64,000 nt of DNA from Comamonadaceae bacterium ALPHA2B (GCA_005503065.1 SCOE01000018.1:1-64000), one strand, 5' to 3'; positions 42,349 to 53,977 are shown, counted from the stretch's first letter. Notes: a model not told the origin generated them from the sequence alone. A program made the numbers and translations.

Positions 42349-43356
42349 ATGACTTTCAAGCCCAATCGGCGCTCTGCGCTCGCTGCATCCGCGGCGACCG
42401 CTCTCCTTTTGATAGCAAGCCAGGCGAGCGCCGACACCTGGCCGAGCAAGCCGGTGAAGATCGTCGTGCCCTTCGCGCCCGGCGGCACCACCGACATCCT
42501 GGCGCGCGCGGTGGCGCCCGAGCTGTCGAAGGCCTTCGGCCAGCAGTTCATCGTCGACAACCGCGCCGGCGCCGGCGGCAACATCGGCGCCGAGCTGGTG
42601 GCCAAGGCGCCCAACGACGGCTACACCCTGCTCATGGGCACGGTGGGCACGCACGGCATCAACCGCGCGCTGTACAAGTCGCTGCCCTTCGACCCGATCA
42701 AGGACTTCGTGCCCATCACGCTGGTGGCGGCGGTGCCGAACGTGATGGAGATGAATGCCGAGAAGGCCAAGCAGTTGGGCATCGCCAATGTGCAGGACTT
42801 CGTGAAGTACCTCAAGGCGAACCCGAACCGGCTCAACATGGCCTCCAGCGGCAGCGGCACCTCGATCCATCTTTCGGGCGAACTGTTCAAGAGCATGACC
42901 GGCACGCAGATGACGCACGTTCCCTACAAGGGCTCCGGCCCGGCCCTCATGGACATGGTGGCGGGCAACGCCGACGTGATGTTCGACAACCTGCCCTCAT
43001 CGATGCAGCAGATCAAGGGCGGCAAGCTGGTGGCGCTGGCGGTGACCAGTTCGCAGCGCTCGACCGCGCTGCCCGACGTGCCCACGGTCGAGGAAGCCGG
43101 CGGTCCCGCCCTCAAGGGCTACGAGGCGAGTTCGTGGTTCGGCCTGCTTGCACCTGCGGGGACCTCGCCCGAGATCGTGAACAAGGTCCAGCAGGCGGTG
43201 GCGAAGTCGCTGGGTACGCCCGAGGTGAAGGAGAAGATGCAGGCCCAGGGCGCCATTCCCAGCGGCAACACGCCGGCGCAGTTCACCAAGCTCATCGCCG
43301 ACGAGCACGTGAAGTGGGCCAAGGTGGTCAAGGATTCGGGCGCGACGGTCGACTGA
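42349..43356 (+). CDS. Bug/TctC-type tripartite tricarboxylate binding protein
   Basis: A 335-residue Bug-family periplasmic binding protein. Signal peptide of about 28 residues ending SQASA. Mature part [24 protein letters not shown], then [29 protein letters not shown] near 65-95 and [28 protein letters not shown] near 190-215. It is a second, distinct copy from the one at 29715. No transporter membrane genes next to it. A terminator follows its stop. Confidence 0.9.
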   Translation: MTFKPNRRSALAASAATALLLIASQASADTWPSKPVKIVVPFAPGGTTDILARAVAPELSKAFGQQFIVDNRAGAGGNIGAELVAKAPNDGYTLLMGTVGTHGINRALYKSLPFDPIKDFVPITLVAAVPNVMEMNAEKAKQLGIANVQDFVKYLKANPNRLNMASSGSGTSIHLSGELFKSMTGTQMTHVPYKGSGPALMDMVAGNADVMFDNLPSSMQQIKGGKLVALAVTSSQRSTALPDVPTVEEAGGPALKGYEASSWFGLLAPAGTSPEIVNKVQQAVAKSLGTPEVKEKMQAQGAIPSGNTPAQFTKLIADEHVKWAKVVKDSGATVD

Positions 43357-43377
43357 ACTTGCACCCTTTCCAATGAC

Positions 43378-43406
43378 AAAGGCCGCGCCCCATGGGCGCG
43401 GCCTTT
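43378..43406. terminator. Bidirectional terminator between Bug and DUF1840 genes
   Basis: AAAGGCCGCGCCC-N3-GGCGCGGCCTTT with A-run on one side and T-run on the other. It serves the Bug gene (+) and possibly the DUF1840 gene (-), which converge here. Confidence 0.88.
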
Positions 43407-43426
43407 GTCTTTCTAACGGGGGTGGG

Positions 43427-43753
43427 TCATGCTCCCCAGACGATGTCCTTCTGTTCCCCCAAAGACTCCTTGAGCATGTGCAGCAGCGGCGTGGCGCGCT
43501 GGTGCAAGCCCACGTGCTGCACCTCGGAGGCGGCGTCGTGGTCTTCGGCGGCATGCGCATCGTGGTTGTGCTTGCCGTTCTGGGCCTCATGGGCCACGGC
43601 GGCCTCCAGCGCGGAGATCGCACCGGGCATCTGGTCGACGGTGATGACGCCGGAGGCCCCGGAGGACTTGCCGATGATGTCCAGCAGTTGCCGCGCGTTG
43701 GCTTCCAGCATGACGACGTCGGCGCTGGCCTGGGACTTGAAGCGATAGAGCAT
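43427..43753 (-). CDS. DUF1840 domain-containing protein
   Basis: A 108-residue protein that begins MLYRFKSQASADVVMLEANARQLLDIIGKS and ends with PLLHMLKESLGEQKDIVWG, the pattern of DUF1840. The middle is His/Asp/Glu rich (KHNHDAHAAEDHD), which could bind metal. No function is known to me. It lies 15 bases after the methyltransferase gene, probably one operon. Confidence 0.85.
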   Translation of the reverse strand: MLYRFKSQASADVVMLEANARQLLDIIGKSSGASGVITVDQMPGAISALEAAVAHEAQNGKHNHDAHAAEDHDAASEVQHVGLHQRATPLLHMLKESLGEQKDIVWGA

Positions 43754-43768
43754 GGGCGATCCCCTTTC

Positions 43769-45031
43769 TTACTTGTAGATGTAATCGCGGGCGAAAGGGT
43801 ACACCGACTGGGCCCCGCGCATCGAGTGGGACGCCACCGCGCCGTCGGGTCGGGCCGAGAGCATCTGGTGCAGGGCGATCCAGCCCTGCTCGAAGCTCAT
43901 CGCCGAGCCGGCCAGGTACAGCCGGTAGGCGCGCAGGATGCGCTCGCCCTTCTCGGGGCCGGCGGTGCGCAGCAGCACGGCACGCGCCTCGTCCAGCCGC
44001 GCTTCCAGCGCATCGGACCAGGCCCACAGCGTGCGCGCGTAGTGCGGGCGCAGGTTCTCGGTGTCGACCATCTCCAGGCCGGCGGCGGCCGTCTCCGTGA
44101 GGATGCGCGTGACGTGCAGGATCTCGCCGCCGGGGAAGATGTACTTCTCGATGAAGTCGCCCATGCCGGCGCCCATCTGCTTGTGGTCGAGGTGGCCCGA
44201 GGTGATGCCGTGCTGCAGCGTGAGGCCGCCCGGGCGCAGCAGCGCATGCACGTCGCGGAAGTACTCGCCCATGTTCGCGCTGCCCACGTGCTCGAACATG
44301 CCGACCGACGAGATCTTGTCGAAGGGCTGGTCGGCCTTGAGCTCGCGGTAATCCATGAGCCTGACGCGCACCCGACCGGCAAGGCCTTTTTCTTCGATCA
44401 GCCGCGTGACGTGCGCGTGCTGGTTCTTCGACAGCGTGATGCCGGTCGCGTCCACGCCGTAGTGCTCGGCCGCCCACAGCAGCAGGCCGCCCCAGCCGGA
44501 GCCGATGTCCAGGTAGCGCTCGCCCGGCTGCAGCATGAGCTTCCTGCAGATGTGGTCGAGCTTGGCTTCCTGCGCGCCGGCCAGGTCGAGCTCGGGCGTG
44601 CGGAAGTAGGCGCAGGAGTAGACGCGCCGCGGGTCCAGCCACAGGGCGTAGAAGTCGTCCGAGACGTCGTAGTGGAACTGGATCTGCTCGGCGTCCTTGC
44701 GCTGGGTATGAGTCCCGCGCGACTTGGCGTTGTGCAGGAGCCGTGTCCACCAGCCGCTGTTGCTCTCGATGGGCTTGCCGGGTACCAGCGCGGCCGCCAG
44801 CGCCATCAGGTCGCGCATCGCGCCCTCGATGCCGACGCGGCCCTCGACGTAGTCCTCGCCGATGCCGCCCACCTGCTGTTGCGCCAGCTTGGCGAGCGAC
44901 GTCCAGGACGAGAAGCTCAGCCGCACGCGCGCACCGGGCAGGTCGATGCGCGCGCCGTCGGGCAGCTGGAGTGAAACGGGAACCGGAAGCGAGGCGAGTT
45001 GGGATTCGATCTTGGGAACCAGGCTCAACAT
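43769..45031 (-). CDS. Cyclopropane-fatty-acyl-phospholipid synthase-type methyltransferase
   Basis: A 420-residue SAM-dependent enzyme of the CfaS family, which adds a methylene to double bonds of membrane lipid acyl chains. Motifs: FHYDVSDDFYALWLDP at 119-134, YSCAYF at 138-143, SAM loop LDIGSGWGG at 174-182, and the Cfa-type TLQHGIT and MGDFIEKYIFPGGEI near 280-305. The N-terminal ~110 residues form the lipid-binding helical domain. It is longer than short Cfa-like homologues and complete. Whether it makes cyclopropane or a methyl branch cannot be told. Confidence 0.87.
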   Translation of the reverse strand: MLSLVPKIESQLASLPVPVSLQLPDGARIDLPGARVRLSFSSWTSLAKLAQQQVGGIGEDYVEGRVGIEGAMRDLMALAAALVPGKPIESNSGWWTRLLHNAKSRGTHTQRKDAEQIQFHYDVSDDFYALWLDPRRVYSCAYFRTPELDLAGAQEAKLDHICRKLMLQPGERYLDIGSGWGGLLLWAAEHYGVDATGITLSKNQHAHVTRLIEEKGLAGRVRVRLMDYRELKADQPFDKISSVGMFEHVGSANMGEYFRDVHALLRPGGLTLQHGITSGHLDHKQMGAGMGDFIEKYIFPGGEILHVTRILTETAAAGLEMVDTENLRPHYARTLWAWSDALEARLDEARAVLLRTAGPEKGERILRAYRLYLAGSAMSFEQGWIALHQMLSARPDGAVASHSMRGAQSVYPFARDYIYK

Positions 45032-45136
45032 GGCAATGAATTTTCACAACGGCATCGGCACGTTGCAAATGGTGGCACAAGCCGCGCGACTTTGCAGCGA
45101 TGGCGCTCGCCCGCCCGCCCGCCGGGGCGACACCCC

Positions 45137-45145
45137 GGGGGGGGG
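45137..45145. repeat. Nine-G tract upstream of the 2-aminobenzoate operon promoter
   Basis: A run of nine G directly after CACCCC, nine bases upstream of the -35 box at 45154. Such runs can change length by slippage. There is no direct evidence of variation. Confidence 0.6.
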
Positions 45146-45153
45146 CAGCCCCA

Positions 45154-45181
45154 TTGACAGCCAATACTTGAAGCTTAAACT
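45154..45181 (+). promoter_or_regulatory. Predicted promoter of the 2-aminobenzoate operon
   Basis: Perfect -35 TTGACA (45154-45159), 16-base spacer, -10 TAAACT (45176-45181). It would start transcription at about 45188, only a couple of bases before the ATG at 45190, so the message may be leaderless or use the ATG at 45211. Confidence 0.65.
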
Positions 45182-45183
45182 AT
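45164..45183. promoter_or_regulatory. Candidate MarR operator
   Basis: A 20-bp two-fold symmetric site of form ATAnTTnAAGCTTnAAnTAT. It covers the spacer and the -10 box of the promoter, where binding would block transcription. The MarR gene inside the operon (47604-48113) is the likely ligand-responsive repressor. Confidence 0.6.
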
Positions 45184-45189
45184 TCATCC

Positions 45190-47556
45190 ATGAACAGCCC
45201 GACCTCTGCCATGAAACGCGTGCTCTGCATCGGCGGCGGGCCCGCCGGCCTGTACTTCGCCCTGTTGATGAAGGCGCGCCAACCCGCGCTGGAGATCACG
45301 GTGGTGGAACGCAACCGGCCCTTCGACACCTTCGGCTGGGGCGTCGTGCTGTCGGACCAGACACTGGACAACCTGCGCGAGGCCGACCCGCCGAGCGCCG
45401 CCGAGATCGGCCGCGACTTCCATCACTGGGACGACATCGAGGTCTTCTTCAAGGGCCGCAGCGTGCGCTCGGGGGGCCACGGCTTCTCGGGCATCGGCCG
45501 CAAGCGGCTGCTCAACATCCTGCAGGAACGCTGCCTGGCCCTGGGTGTGAAACTCGTCTTCGAGTGCGACGTGACCGACGACCAGGCCCTGGCACGCGAG
45601 TACGGCGCCGACCTGGTGATCGCCAGCGACGGCCTGAACAGCCGCATCCGCCAGCGCTATGCCGACGCCTTCCAGCCCGACATCGACACCCGCCAGTGCC
45701 GCTTCGTGTGGCTGGGCACGAAGAAGTGCTTCGACGCCTTCACCTTCGCCTTCGAGAAGACCGAGCACGGCTGGTTCCAGGCGCATGCCTACCAGTTCGA
45801 CGCCGACACCTCCACCTTCATCGTCGAGACGCCGGAGGACGTGTGGCGCGCGCACGGGCTCGACCGCATGGAGCAGCCCGAGGCGGTGGCCTTCTGCGAG
45901 AAGCTTTTCGCGAAGTACCTCGATGGCAACGCGCTGATCAGCAACGCGGCGCACCTGCGCGGATCGGCGATCTGGATCCGCTTCCCGCGCGTGGTGTGCG
46001 GCCGCTGGACGCACCGCATCGACATCGACGGCCGGGCCGTGCCCGTGGTGCTGATGGGCGATGCAGCGCACACCGCGCACTTCTCCATCGGCTCGGGCAC
46101 CAAGCTCGCCCTGGAGGACGCGATCGACCTGGCGCGCGAATTCGACCGCGACGAGCCGCTGGACGAGGTGCTCCAGGCCTACGAGGCGCGCCGCAGCGTC
46201 GAGGTGCTGAAGATCCAGAACGCCGCGCGCAACAGCACCGAGTGGTTCGAGAACGTGCAGCGCTACAGCGGCATGGAGATCGAGCAGTTCGCGTATTCGC
46301 TGCTCACCCGCAGCCAGCGCATCAGCCACGAGAACCTGCGCCTGCGCGACGCGGCCTGGCTCGGCGGCTACGAGCAGTGGCTGGCGGGTGGCCAGGCGCG
46401 CATGCCCATGCTCATGCCGCTGAAGGTGCGCGAGCTGACGCTGAAGAACCGCATCGTCGTCTCGCCCATGGCGACCTACAGCGCCATCGACGGCGTGCCG
46501 CAGGACTTCCACCTCGTGCACCTGGGTGCCCGCGCGCTGGGCGGCGCGGCGCTGGTCTTCGTCGAGATGACGAGCCCGACGCCCGAGGGCCGCATCACGC
46601 CCGGTTGCCCGGGGCTCTACAACGATGCGCAAACCTCGGCCTTCCGCCGTGTCGTCGACTTCGTCCACACCCAGACCAGCGCACGCATCGGCCTGCAGCT
46701 GGGCCACAGCGGCCCCAAGGGCTCGACGCGCGTCGGCTGGGAGGGCACGGACGAGCCGCTGCCCGACGGCAACTGGCCGCTGCTGGCCGCCAGCGCCCTG
46801 GCCTACGGCGAGCAAAACCAGGTGCCGGCCGCCATGACGCGTGCGCAGATGGAACTGCTGCGTGACCAGTTCGTCGCCTCCACGCGGCGGGCGGCCGAGC
46901 TGGGCTTCGACTGGCTCGAACTGCACTGCGCGCACGGCTACCTGCTGGCATCCTTCCTGAGCCCGCTGACCAACCAGCGCACCGACGAGTTCGGCGGCAG
47001 CCTGGAGAACCGCTGCCGCTATCCGCTGGAGGTCTTCGCCGCGATGCGGGCGGCCTGGCCGGCCGAGCGGCCGATGAGCGTGCGCGTCTCGGCGCACGAC
47101 TGGGCGCCAGGCGGCAACACGCCCGACGACGCGGTGGCGATGGCGCGCCTGTTCAAGGACGCGGGCTGCGATTTCATCGACGTCTCCTCGGGCCAGACCA
47201 CGCGTGCCGCGCGGCCGGTGTATGGCCGCATGTACCAGACGCCTTTTGCCGACCGCATCCGCAACGAGGTCGGCATCGGCGCCATCGCCGTGGGCGCCAT
47301 CACCGACGCCGACCAAGCCAACAGCATCGTCGCCGCCGGCCGTGCCGACCTGTGCGCGGTGGCGCGACCGCACCTCGCGGACCCGGCCTGGACGCTGCAT
47401 CAGGCAGCACAGCTGGAGAGCCGCGATGTCGACTGGCCGGTGCAGTACCTGGCGGGCCGCGATCAGCTGTACCGCGAGATTTCCAAGCAAAAAACGGCTG
47501 CAGCGCCCGCCGTTACTGCGCAAACAGCTATGAAAAATATAGCAAACGAGGAGTAG
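45190..47556 (+). CDS. 2-Aminobenzoyl-CoA monooxygenase/reductase-type fusion
   Basis: A 788-residue fusion of a flavin monooxygenase and an old-yellow-enzyme reductase. N-terminal domain: FAD loop GGGPAG at 15-20, the [14 protein letters not shown] motif near 290. C-terminal domain from about 403: [27 protein letters not shown], then [31 protein letters not shown] near 575-605. This architecture is that of the aerobic 2-aminobenzoyl-CoA monooxygenase/reductase, which hydroxylates and dearomatises the ring; databases also call it salicylyl-CoA 5-hydroxylase. The start could instead be the ATG at 45211. The last ~24 residues are encoded by a dispersed repeat. Confidence 0.87.
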   Translation: MNSPTSAMKRVLCIGGGPAGLYFALLMKARQPALEITVVERNRPFDTFGWGVVLSDQTLDNLREADPPSAAEIGRDFHHWDDIEVFFKGRSVRSGGHGFSGIGRKRLLNILQERCLALGVKLVFECDVTDDQALAREYGADLVIASDGLNSRIRQRYADAFQPDIDTRQCRFVWLGTKKCFDAFTFAFEKTEHGWFQAHAYQFDADTSTFIVETPEDVWRAHGLDRMEQPEAVAFCEKLFAKYLDGNALISNAAHLRGSAIWIRFPRVVCGRWTHRIDIDGRAVPVVLMGDAAHTAHFSIGSGTKLALEDAIDLAREFDRDEPLDEVLQAYEARRSVEVLKIQNAARNSTEWFENVQRYSGMEIEQFAYSLLTRSQRISHENLRLRDAAWLGGYEQWLAGGQARMPMLMPLKVRELTLKNRIVVSPMATYSAIDGVPQDFHLVHLGARALGGAALVFVEMTSPTPEGRITPGCPGLYNDAQTSAFRRVVDFVHTQTSARIGLQLGHSGPKGSTRVGWEGTDEPLPDGNWPLLAASALAYGEQNQVPAAMTRAQMELLRDQFVASTRRAAELGFDWLELHCAHGYLLASFLSPLTNQRTDEFGGSLENRCRYPLEVFAAMRAAWPAERPMSVRVSAHDWAPGGNTPDDAVAMARLFKDAGCDFIDVSSGQTTRAARPVYGRMYQTPFADRIRNEVGIGAIAVGAITDADQANSIVAAGRADLCAVARPHLADPAWTLHQAAQLESRDVDWPVQYLAGRDQLYREISKQKTAAAPAVTAQTAMKNIANEE
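47489..47545. repeat. Double-hairpin dispersed repeat, copy 3, inside a coding end
   Basis: CTGCAGCGCCCG then a weak first stem, then GCTAT-N7-ATAGC. The frame of the upstream gene runs through it and stops just after it, so the repeat supplies the C-terminal residues ([14 protein letters not shown]... IANEE). Confidence 0.65.
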
Positions 47557-47603
47557 GAGCTGCCCATGTCATCCCCGTCCCTTTCCCGTGGAGCGCGCCG
47601 CTG

Positions 47604-48113
47604 ATGGACCTCGAAGCCCGCGCCCACAGCGAACACCCCGAGGCGTTGCGCCTGTGGCTGCGCCTGTTGACCTGCACGCAGCTGATCGAGAAGCAGGTCC
47701 GCGCCGGCCTGCGCGAGCGCTTCGACACCACGCTGCCGCGCTTCGACCTGATGTCCCAGCTCGAGCGTGCGCCCGAGGGCATGAAGATGAGCGAGCTCTC
47801 GCGCCGCATGATGGTGACCGGCGGCAACGTCACCGGCATCACCGACCAGCTGGTGACCGAAGGGCTGGTAGAGCGCGTGCAGGTCTCGGGCGACCGGCGC
47901 GCCTGGCGCGTTCGCCTCACCGCGCGCGGTCGCAGGGCCTTCCAGGACATGGCCCGGCAGCATGAAGGCTGGATCGTCGAGGCCTTCTCCGCGCTGAGCG
48001 ACAAGGAGATCGCCCAGCTCCACAAGCTGCTCGGCAAGGTGAAGGCCGATGTCCAGCATCGCCAGCACCCCGCATCCATCACCGGCCAGCAGGCCACCCC
48101 GGAGATCGCATGA
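47604..48113 (+). CDS. MarR family regulator of the 2-aminobenzoate operon
   Basis: A 169-residue MarR protein: [66 protein letters not shown] covers the recognition helix and wing. It lies between the monooxygenase/reductase and the enoyl-CoA hydratase and overlaps the latter by ATGA. Relatives such as BadR or HpaR respond to aromatic acids or their CoA esters; a CoA thioester effector is inferred here. The palindrome at the operon promoter is the likely target. Confidence 0.87.
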   Translation: MDLEARAHSEHPEALRLWLRLLTCTQLIEKQVRAGLRERFDTTLPRFDLMSQLERAPEGMKMSELSRRMMVTGGNVTGITDQLVTEGLVERVQVSGDRRAWRVRLTARGRRAFQDMARQHEGWIVEAFSALSDKEIAQLHKLLGKVKADVQHRQHPASITGQQATPEIA

Positions 48114-48964
48114 AGCACTACATCGGCGCAGGCAATCCCATGCGCGCCCAGTTCGAGGCCAAGGCGCCCTATGTCGCGAAGCATTTCGCCTGGCACTTCG
48201 AAGACGGCGTGGGCACCGTCACGCTCGACCGGCCCGAGCGCAAGAACCCGCTGACCTTCGACTCCTACGCCGAACTGCGCGACCTCTTCCGCGCGCTGGT
48301 CTACGCCACCGACGTCAAGGCCATCGTGGTCACCGGCGCGGGCGGCAACTTCTGCTCGGGCGGCGACGTGCACGAGATCATCGGCCCGCTCACGCAGATG
48401 CGCATGCCCGAACTGCTGGAGTTCACGCGCATGACGGGCGACCTGGTGAAGGCCATCCGGCAGTGCCCGCAGCCGATCGTCGGCGCGATCGACGGCGTGT
48501 GTGCCGGAGCGGGCGCGATGATCGCCCTCGCCTGCGACCTGCGCTACGGCACGCCGGCGACGAAGACCGCGTTCCTGTTCACGCGCGTGGGCCTCGCGGG
48601 CGCCGACATGGGCGCCTGCGCGCTGCTGCCGCGCGTGATCGGCCAGGGCCGGGCATCGGAGCTGCTCTTCACCGGCCGCGCCATGAAGGCCGACGAAGGC
48701 CTGGCCTGGGGCTTCTTCAATGCGCTGCACGAGAGCGGCGCCCTGCTCGAGGCCGCCACGGCGATGGCGCGCGAGCTGGCCCGCGGCCCGACCTTCGCGC
48801 ACGGCATGACCAAGACCATGCTGTCGCAGGAATGGGCCATGACGATCGAGCAGGCCATCGAGGCCGAGGCGCAGGCGCAGGCCATCTGCATGCAGACCGA
48901 GGACTTCCGCCGCGCCTACGAAGCCTTCGCGGCCAAGCGGCAGCCCGAGTTCGGCGGCGACTGA
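48110..48964 (+). CDS. Enoyl-CoA hydratase/isomerase family protein
   Basis: A crotonase-fold enzyme (284 aa). The oxyanion-hole stretches are [15 protein letters not shown] near residue 83 and [17 protein letters not shown] near 130. The N-terminal ~25 residues precede the usual start of the fold. In CoA-dependent aromatic breakdown such an enzyme hydrates or opens the ring product. Its ATG overlaps the MarR stop, so the gene is part of the same coupled operon. Confidence 0.9.
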   Translation: MKHYIGAGNPMRAQFEAKAPYVAKHFAWHFEDGVGTVTLDRPERKNPLTFDSYAELRDLFRALVYATDVKAIVVTGAGGNFCSGGDVHEIIGPLTQMRMPELLEFTRMTGDLVKAIRQCPQPIVGAIDGVCAGAGAMIALACDLRYGTPATKTAFLFTRVGLAGADMGACALLPRVIGQGRASELLFTGRAMKADEGLAWGFFNALHESGALLEAATAMARELARGPTFAHGMTKTMLSQEWAMTIEQAIEAEAQAQAICMQTEDFRRAYEAFAAKRQPEFGGD

Positions 48965-49032
48965 GCCATGCACGCCGCACCGCGCCGTCCCCACACCCTG
49001 CGCCCCGCCACCTGCCGCACGGAGGTTTTCCG

Positions 49033-50237
<1,205 letters not shown>

Positions 50238-50241
<4 letters not shown>

Positions 50242-51884
50242 CCCATCCGAGCGCACAGACCGACCGCTTCGTGCACGACCGGCTGCCGCCGCCGGAGCAG
50301 TTGCCCATCTTCCGCTACGACCTGCCGGAGCTGCAGTTGCCCGACCAGCTCAACCTGGTGGAAGAGCTGCTGGACAAGGCAGTGAGCGCGAAGGGCTGGG
50401 GCGACCGGCCGATGCTGCGCGAAGCAGGCCACACCTGGACCTACCGCGACGCCGCGGCCGAGGTCAGCCGCATCGCGCAGGTGCTGACCGGCGACCTGGG
50501 CCTGGTGCCGGGCAACCGCGTGCTGCTGCGTGGGGGCAACTCGGCGTCGATGGCGCTGGCCTGGCTGGCGGTGGTGAAGGCCGGTCTGATCGCGGTCGCG
50601 ACGATGCCGCTGCTGCGTGCCAAGGAACTGGGCGACATCATCGAGAAGTCGCAGCCTACCGTGGCGCTGTGCGATGCGCGGCTGCTGGACGAGCTGCTGG
50701 CCGCGCAGAAGTCGCAGCCGGTGCTTGCGCGCGTCGTCGCCTTCCATGCGCCGGACGCCGGCGATTCGCTCGAGGCGATGGCAAGGGGCAAGGCCGACCA
50801 CGTGCCGGCCTGCCCCACCGCGGCCGACGACATCGCGCTGCTGGCCTTCACCTCGGGCACCACGGGCAAGCCCAAGGCGCCGGTGACGACGCACCGCGAC
50901 GTGCTGGCCATGTGCCAGACCTGGCCGCGCCACATCCTCAAGGCGACGCCGGACGACATCGTCATCGGCTCGCCGCCACTGGCCTTCACCTTCGGGCTGG
51001 GCGGGCTGCTGATCTTCCCGATGTGGGCCGGTGCCTCCGTGTACTTCCACGACCGGGGCTACACGCCCGAGTCGATGGTGCAGGCGATTCGCGAGGTGGG
51101 GGCCACGATCAGCTACACGGCGCCCACCTTCTACCGCCAGATGGCGCCGATCGCGCAACGGCTGGGCGTGCCCAGCCTGCGCATCAGCGTGAGCGCCGGC
51201 GAGGCGCTGCCCGATGCCACGCGGCAGCTGTGGAAGGAGGCAACCGGCATCGAGATGCTCGACGGCATCGGCGGCACGGAGGTCTTCCACATCTACATCT
51301 CGGCCGCCGGCGACGAGGTCCGGCGCGGCGCGGTCGGCAAGGCCGTGCCGGGCTTCACTGCGCGGGTGGTCGACGACGAGGGCCGGGAGGTGCCGCACGG
51401 CACGGTCGGCAAGCTCGCGATCATCGGGCCGGTCGGCTGCCGCTACCTGGACGACCCGCGGCAGGCGAACTACGTGAAGAACGGCTGGAACTACCCCGGC
51501 GACGCCTTCGTGCAGGACGCCGACGGCTACTTCTTCTACCAGTCGCGCGCCGACGACATGATCATCAGTGCGGGCTACAACATCGGCGGCCCCGAGGTCG
51601 AGGACGCGCTGCTGCAGCATCCCGCCGTGGCCGAATGCGCCGTCGTCGGCAAGCCCGACGAGGAGCGCGGGATGGTCGTGAAGGCCTTCTGCGTGCTCAG
51701 GCCCGGCCACGTGGGCGACGACGCGCTGGTCAAGGCGCTGCAGGACCACGTCAAGGCGACCATCGCCCCCTACAAGTACCCGCGGGAGGTGGCCTTCGTG
51801 ACGGCGCTCCCGCGCACCGAGACGGGCAAGCTGCAGCGATTCAAGCTGCGCCAGCCCAACGACACACCGACGACAACACCATGA
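50238..51884 (+). CDS. 2-Aminobenzoate-CoA ligase (benzoate-CoA ligase family)
   Basis: An AMP-forming aryl-CoA ligase (548 aa). Phosphate loop [16 protein letters not shown] near 205, the aryl pocket stretch [21 protein letters not shown] near 250, [12 protein letters not shown] near 345, hinge [25 protein letters not shown] near 440, and catalytic Lys in [13 protein letters not shown] near 535. The benzoate-CoA ligase family resemblance and the ring-oxygenase partner point to 2-aminobenzoate as substrate, the first step of the pathway. Substrate assignment is inference. Confidence 0.85.
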
Positions 51885-52279
51885 TGAACCGACTTCTCCA
51901 ACCGCCCGGATGGGCGGCCCCCAAGGGCTACGCCAACGGCGTAGCGGCACGCGGCACGATGATCTTCGTCGGCGGCCAGATCGGCTGGAACGCCGAACAG
52001 CAGTTCGAAAGCGACGACTTCATCGCACAGACCGCTCAGGCGCTGCGCAACGTCGCGGCGGTGCTGGAGCAAGGCGGCGCCGGTCCGCAGCACATGGTGC
52101 GCATGACCTGGTACGTGACGGACCGCGACGAGTACGTGCGGCGCCTGTCCGAACTGGGCCCGGTCTATCGCGAGGTGATGGGACGCAACTTCCCGGCCAT
52201 GACCTGCGTGCAGGTGGCTGCGCTGGTCGAGGCGCAGGCCAAGATCGAGATCGAGGTGACGGCGGTCGTTCCGGACTGA
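51881..52279 (+). CDS. RidA/YjgF family protein
   Basis: A 132-residue RidA-fold protein: RGTMIFVGGQIGWNAEQQFESDDFIAQTAQALRNVAAVLEQGG near 24-66, and NFPAMTCVQVAALVEAQAKIEIEVTAVVP at the end, with the family Arg replaced by other residues at TCVQV. RidA proteins hydrolyse reactive enamines and imines. In an amino-aromatic pathway such an intermediate is expected, so this gene is a plausible deaminase for the dearomatised product. It overlaps the ligase stop by ATGA and is the last gene of the operon. Confidence 0.85.
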   Translation: MMNRLLQPPGWAAPKGYANGVAARGTMIFVGGQIGWNAEQQFESDDFIAQTAQALRNVAAVLEQGGAGPQHMVRMTWYVTDRDEYVRRLSELGPVYREVMGRNFPAMTCVQVAALVEAQAKIEIEVTAVVPD

Positions 52280-52377
52280 GGTGGCTCTGCACGACGCTGC
52301 GGCAGCGATGCGCGCGTCGTGCTCGCTTTGGCAGATCTCCCGAAGCGCGTGGCCACACAGCGCGATCGCACAAAAGA

Positions 52378-52401
52378 AAAGGCCCTCTTTCGAGGGCCTT
52401 T
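52378..52401. terminator. Terminator between RidA and tRNA-fMet
   Basis: AAAGGCCCTC-N4-GAGGGCCTTT; T-rich tail on both strands, longer on the minus strand (TTTTCTTTTG). It can end the abm-type operon (+) and the ribosomal/tRNA transcript (-). Confidence 0.88.
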
Positions 52402-52415
52402 GAACTTCTGGGATT

Positions 52416-52492
<77 letters not shown>

Positions 52493-52494
52493 TC

Positions 52495-52534
52495 AGAAGG
52501 GAAAGTATAGCTTAAGAAGGGAAAGTATAGCTTA
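52495..52534. repeat. 20-bp perfect tandem duplication at the rplQ end
   Basis: The unit AGAAGGGAAAGTATAGCTTA occurs twice with no gap. The second unit contains the rplQ stop codon. On the minus strand each unit carries TATACT, a good -10 sequence; the nearer one is 12 bases from the mature tRNA 5' end. Confidence 0.9.
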
Positions 52535-52930
52535 TTCTGCGTCGCTTTGCTCGTCGGCGGCGTCAGAAATTTCGGGACGGTCCACCAATTCGACGAGGGC
52601 CATGGGCGCGTTGTCGCCGACGCGGAAACCCATCTTCAGGATGCGGGTGTAGCCGCCAGGACGCGTCTGGTAACGCGGGCCGAGCTCGTTGAAGAGCTTC
52701 ACGACGCTGTCGCGGTCGCGCAGGCGGTCGAAGGCCAGGCGCTTGTTGGCGACGGTGGGGCTCTTGGCCAGCGTGATCATCGGTTCGACGACGCGGCGAA
52801 GTTCCTTGGCCTTGGGGACCGTGGTCTTGATGGCCTCGTGCTCGATGAGCGAGTTCATCATGTTGCGCAGCATCGCGAGGCGGTGCGAGCTGGTGCGGTT
52901 GAGTTTGCGGAGTCCGAGTCCGTGACGCAT
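52532..52930 (-). CDS. rplQ: 50S ribosomal protein L17
   Basis: A 132-residue L17: [20 protein letters not shown] at the start, [20 protein letters not shown] near 40-60 and [22 protein letters not shown] in the middle. It has a short acidic C-terminal tail ([11 protein letters not shown]) beyond the core fold. It is the last gene of the alpha operon, 57 bases after rpoA, and ends inside a tandem duplication. Confidence 0.97.
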   Translation of the reverse strand: MRHGLGLRKLNRTSSHRLAMLRNMMNSLIEHEAIKTTVPKAKELRRVVEPMITLAKSPTVANKRLAFDRLRDRDSVVKLFNELGPRYQTRPGGYTRILKMGFRVGDNAPMALVELVDRPEISDAADEQSDAE

Positions 52931-52987
52931 GGTGATTCCTTTGACTTTGTTGTCAGGGCAGCCGTATCAGGTACTGCCCCGTGCGGT

Positions 52988-53977
52988 TTAACGCTTGTCG
53001 AGGCCGGCCGGCGGCCAGCTTTCGAGCTTCATGCCCAAGGTCAGGCCGCGCGAGGCGAGCACTTCCTTGATTTCGTTGAGCGACTTGCGACCCAGGTTCG
53101 GGGTCTTCAGCAGCTCGTTCTCGGTGCGCTGGATCAGGTCACCGATGTAGTAGATGTTCTCGGCCTTCAGGCAGTTGGCCGAGCGCACGGTGAGTTCCAG
53201 TTCGTCCACGGGGCGCAGCAGGATCGGGTCGAACTGCTGGGCGCTGCGCGGCGCAGGTGCATCGAACGCAGCGAGTTCGCCGCCCTCGAGCTGCGCGAAC
53301 ACGGCGAGCTGCTCGACCAGGATCTTGGCCGAGGCGCGCACGGCGTCTTCGGCGCTGATGGCCCCGTTGGTCTCGATCTCGACCAGCAGCTTGTCCAGGT
53401 CGGTGCGCTGCTCGACGCGGGCGCTCTCGACCGTGTAGCTCACGCGCTTGACGGGCGAGAACGAAGCGTCGAGGACGATGCGGCCGATCGACTTGGTCGG
53501 CTCGTCGGCGTAGCGGCGCATCGTGCCGGGCACGTAACCACGGCCCTTCTCGACCTTGATCTGCATGTCCAGCTTGCCGCCTTGCGACAGGTGGGCGATG
53601 ACGTGCTCGGGGTTGATGATCTCGACGTCGTGCGGCGTCTGGATGTCGGCGGCGGTGACCGGGCCTTCGCCATCCTTGCGCAGCGACAGCGTGACCTCGT
53701 CGCGGTTGTGCAGCTTGAACACCACGCCCTTGAGGTTGAGCAAGATGTTGACGACGTCTTCCTGCACGCCGTCGATGGACGAGTACTCGTGGAGTACGCC
53801 GGCGATCGTGACTTCGGTCGCTGCATAGCCGACCATCGACGACAGCAGCACGCGGCGCAGTGCGTTGCCGAGCGTGTGGCCGTAGCCGCGCTCGAAGGGC
53901 TCGAGCGTCACCTTCGCCTTGTTGGCGGCCAGTTGCTCGACCTGGATGGTCTTGGGTTTCAGCAGGGTGGTTTGCAT
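52988..53977 (-). CDS. rpoA: RNA polymerase alpha subunit
   Basis: A 329-residue alpha chain. The N-terminal domain (1-230) has [29 protein letters not shown], which forms the dimer interface. The C-terminal domain (250-329) has [19 protein letters not shown] and [28 protein letters not shown], which contacts UP elements and activators. The length is as usual for betaproteobacteria. It lies between rpsD and rplQ as in the classical alpha operon. Confidence 0.98.
   Translation of the reverse strand: MQTTLLKPKTIQVEQLAANKAKVTLEPFERGYGHTLGNALRRVLLSSMVGYAATEVTIAGVLHEYSSIDGVQEDVVNILLNLKGVVFKLHNRDEVTLSLRKDGEGPVTAADIQTPHDVEIINPEHVIAHLSQGGKLDMQIKVEKGRGYVPGTMRRYADEPTKSIGRIVLDASFSPVKRVSYTVESARVEQRTDLDKLLVEIETNGAISAEDAVRASAKILVEQLAVFAQLEGGELAAFDAPAPRSAQQFDPILLRPVDELELTVRSANCLKAENIYYIGDLIQRTENELLKTPNLGRKSLNEIKEVLASRGLTLGMKLESWPPAGLDKR

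Noticed and set aside
42400-42430. Another copy of the double-hairpin repeat (TTTTGATAGCAAGC) in the Bug signal peptide
   Set aside because: Only a short match, no second stem; likely chance within a hydrophobic coding stretch.
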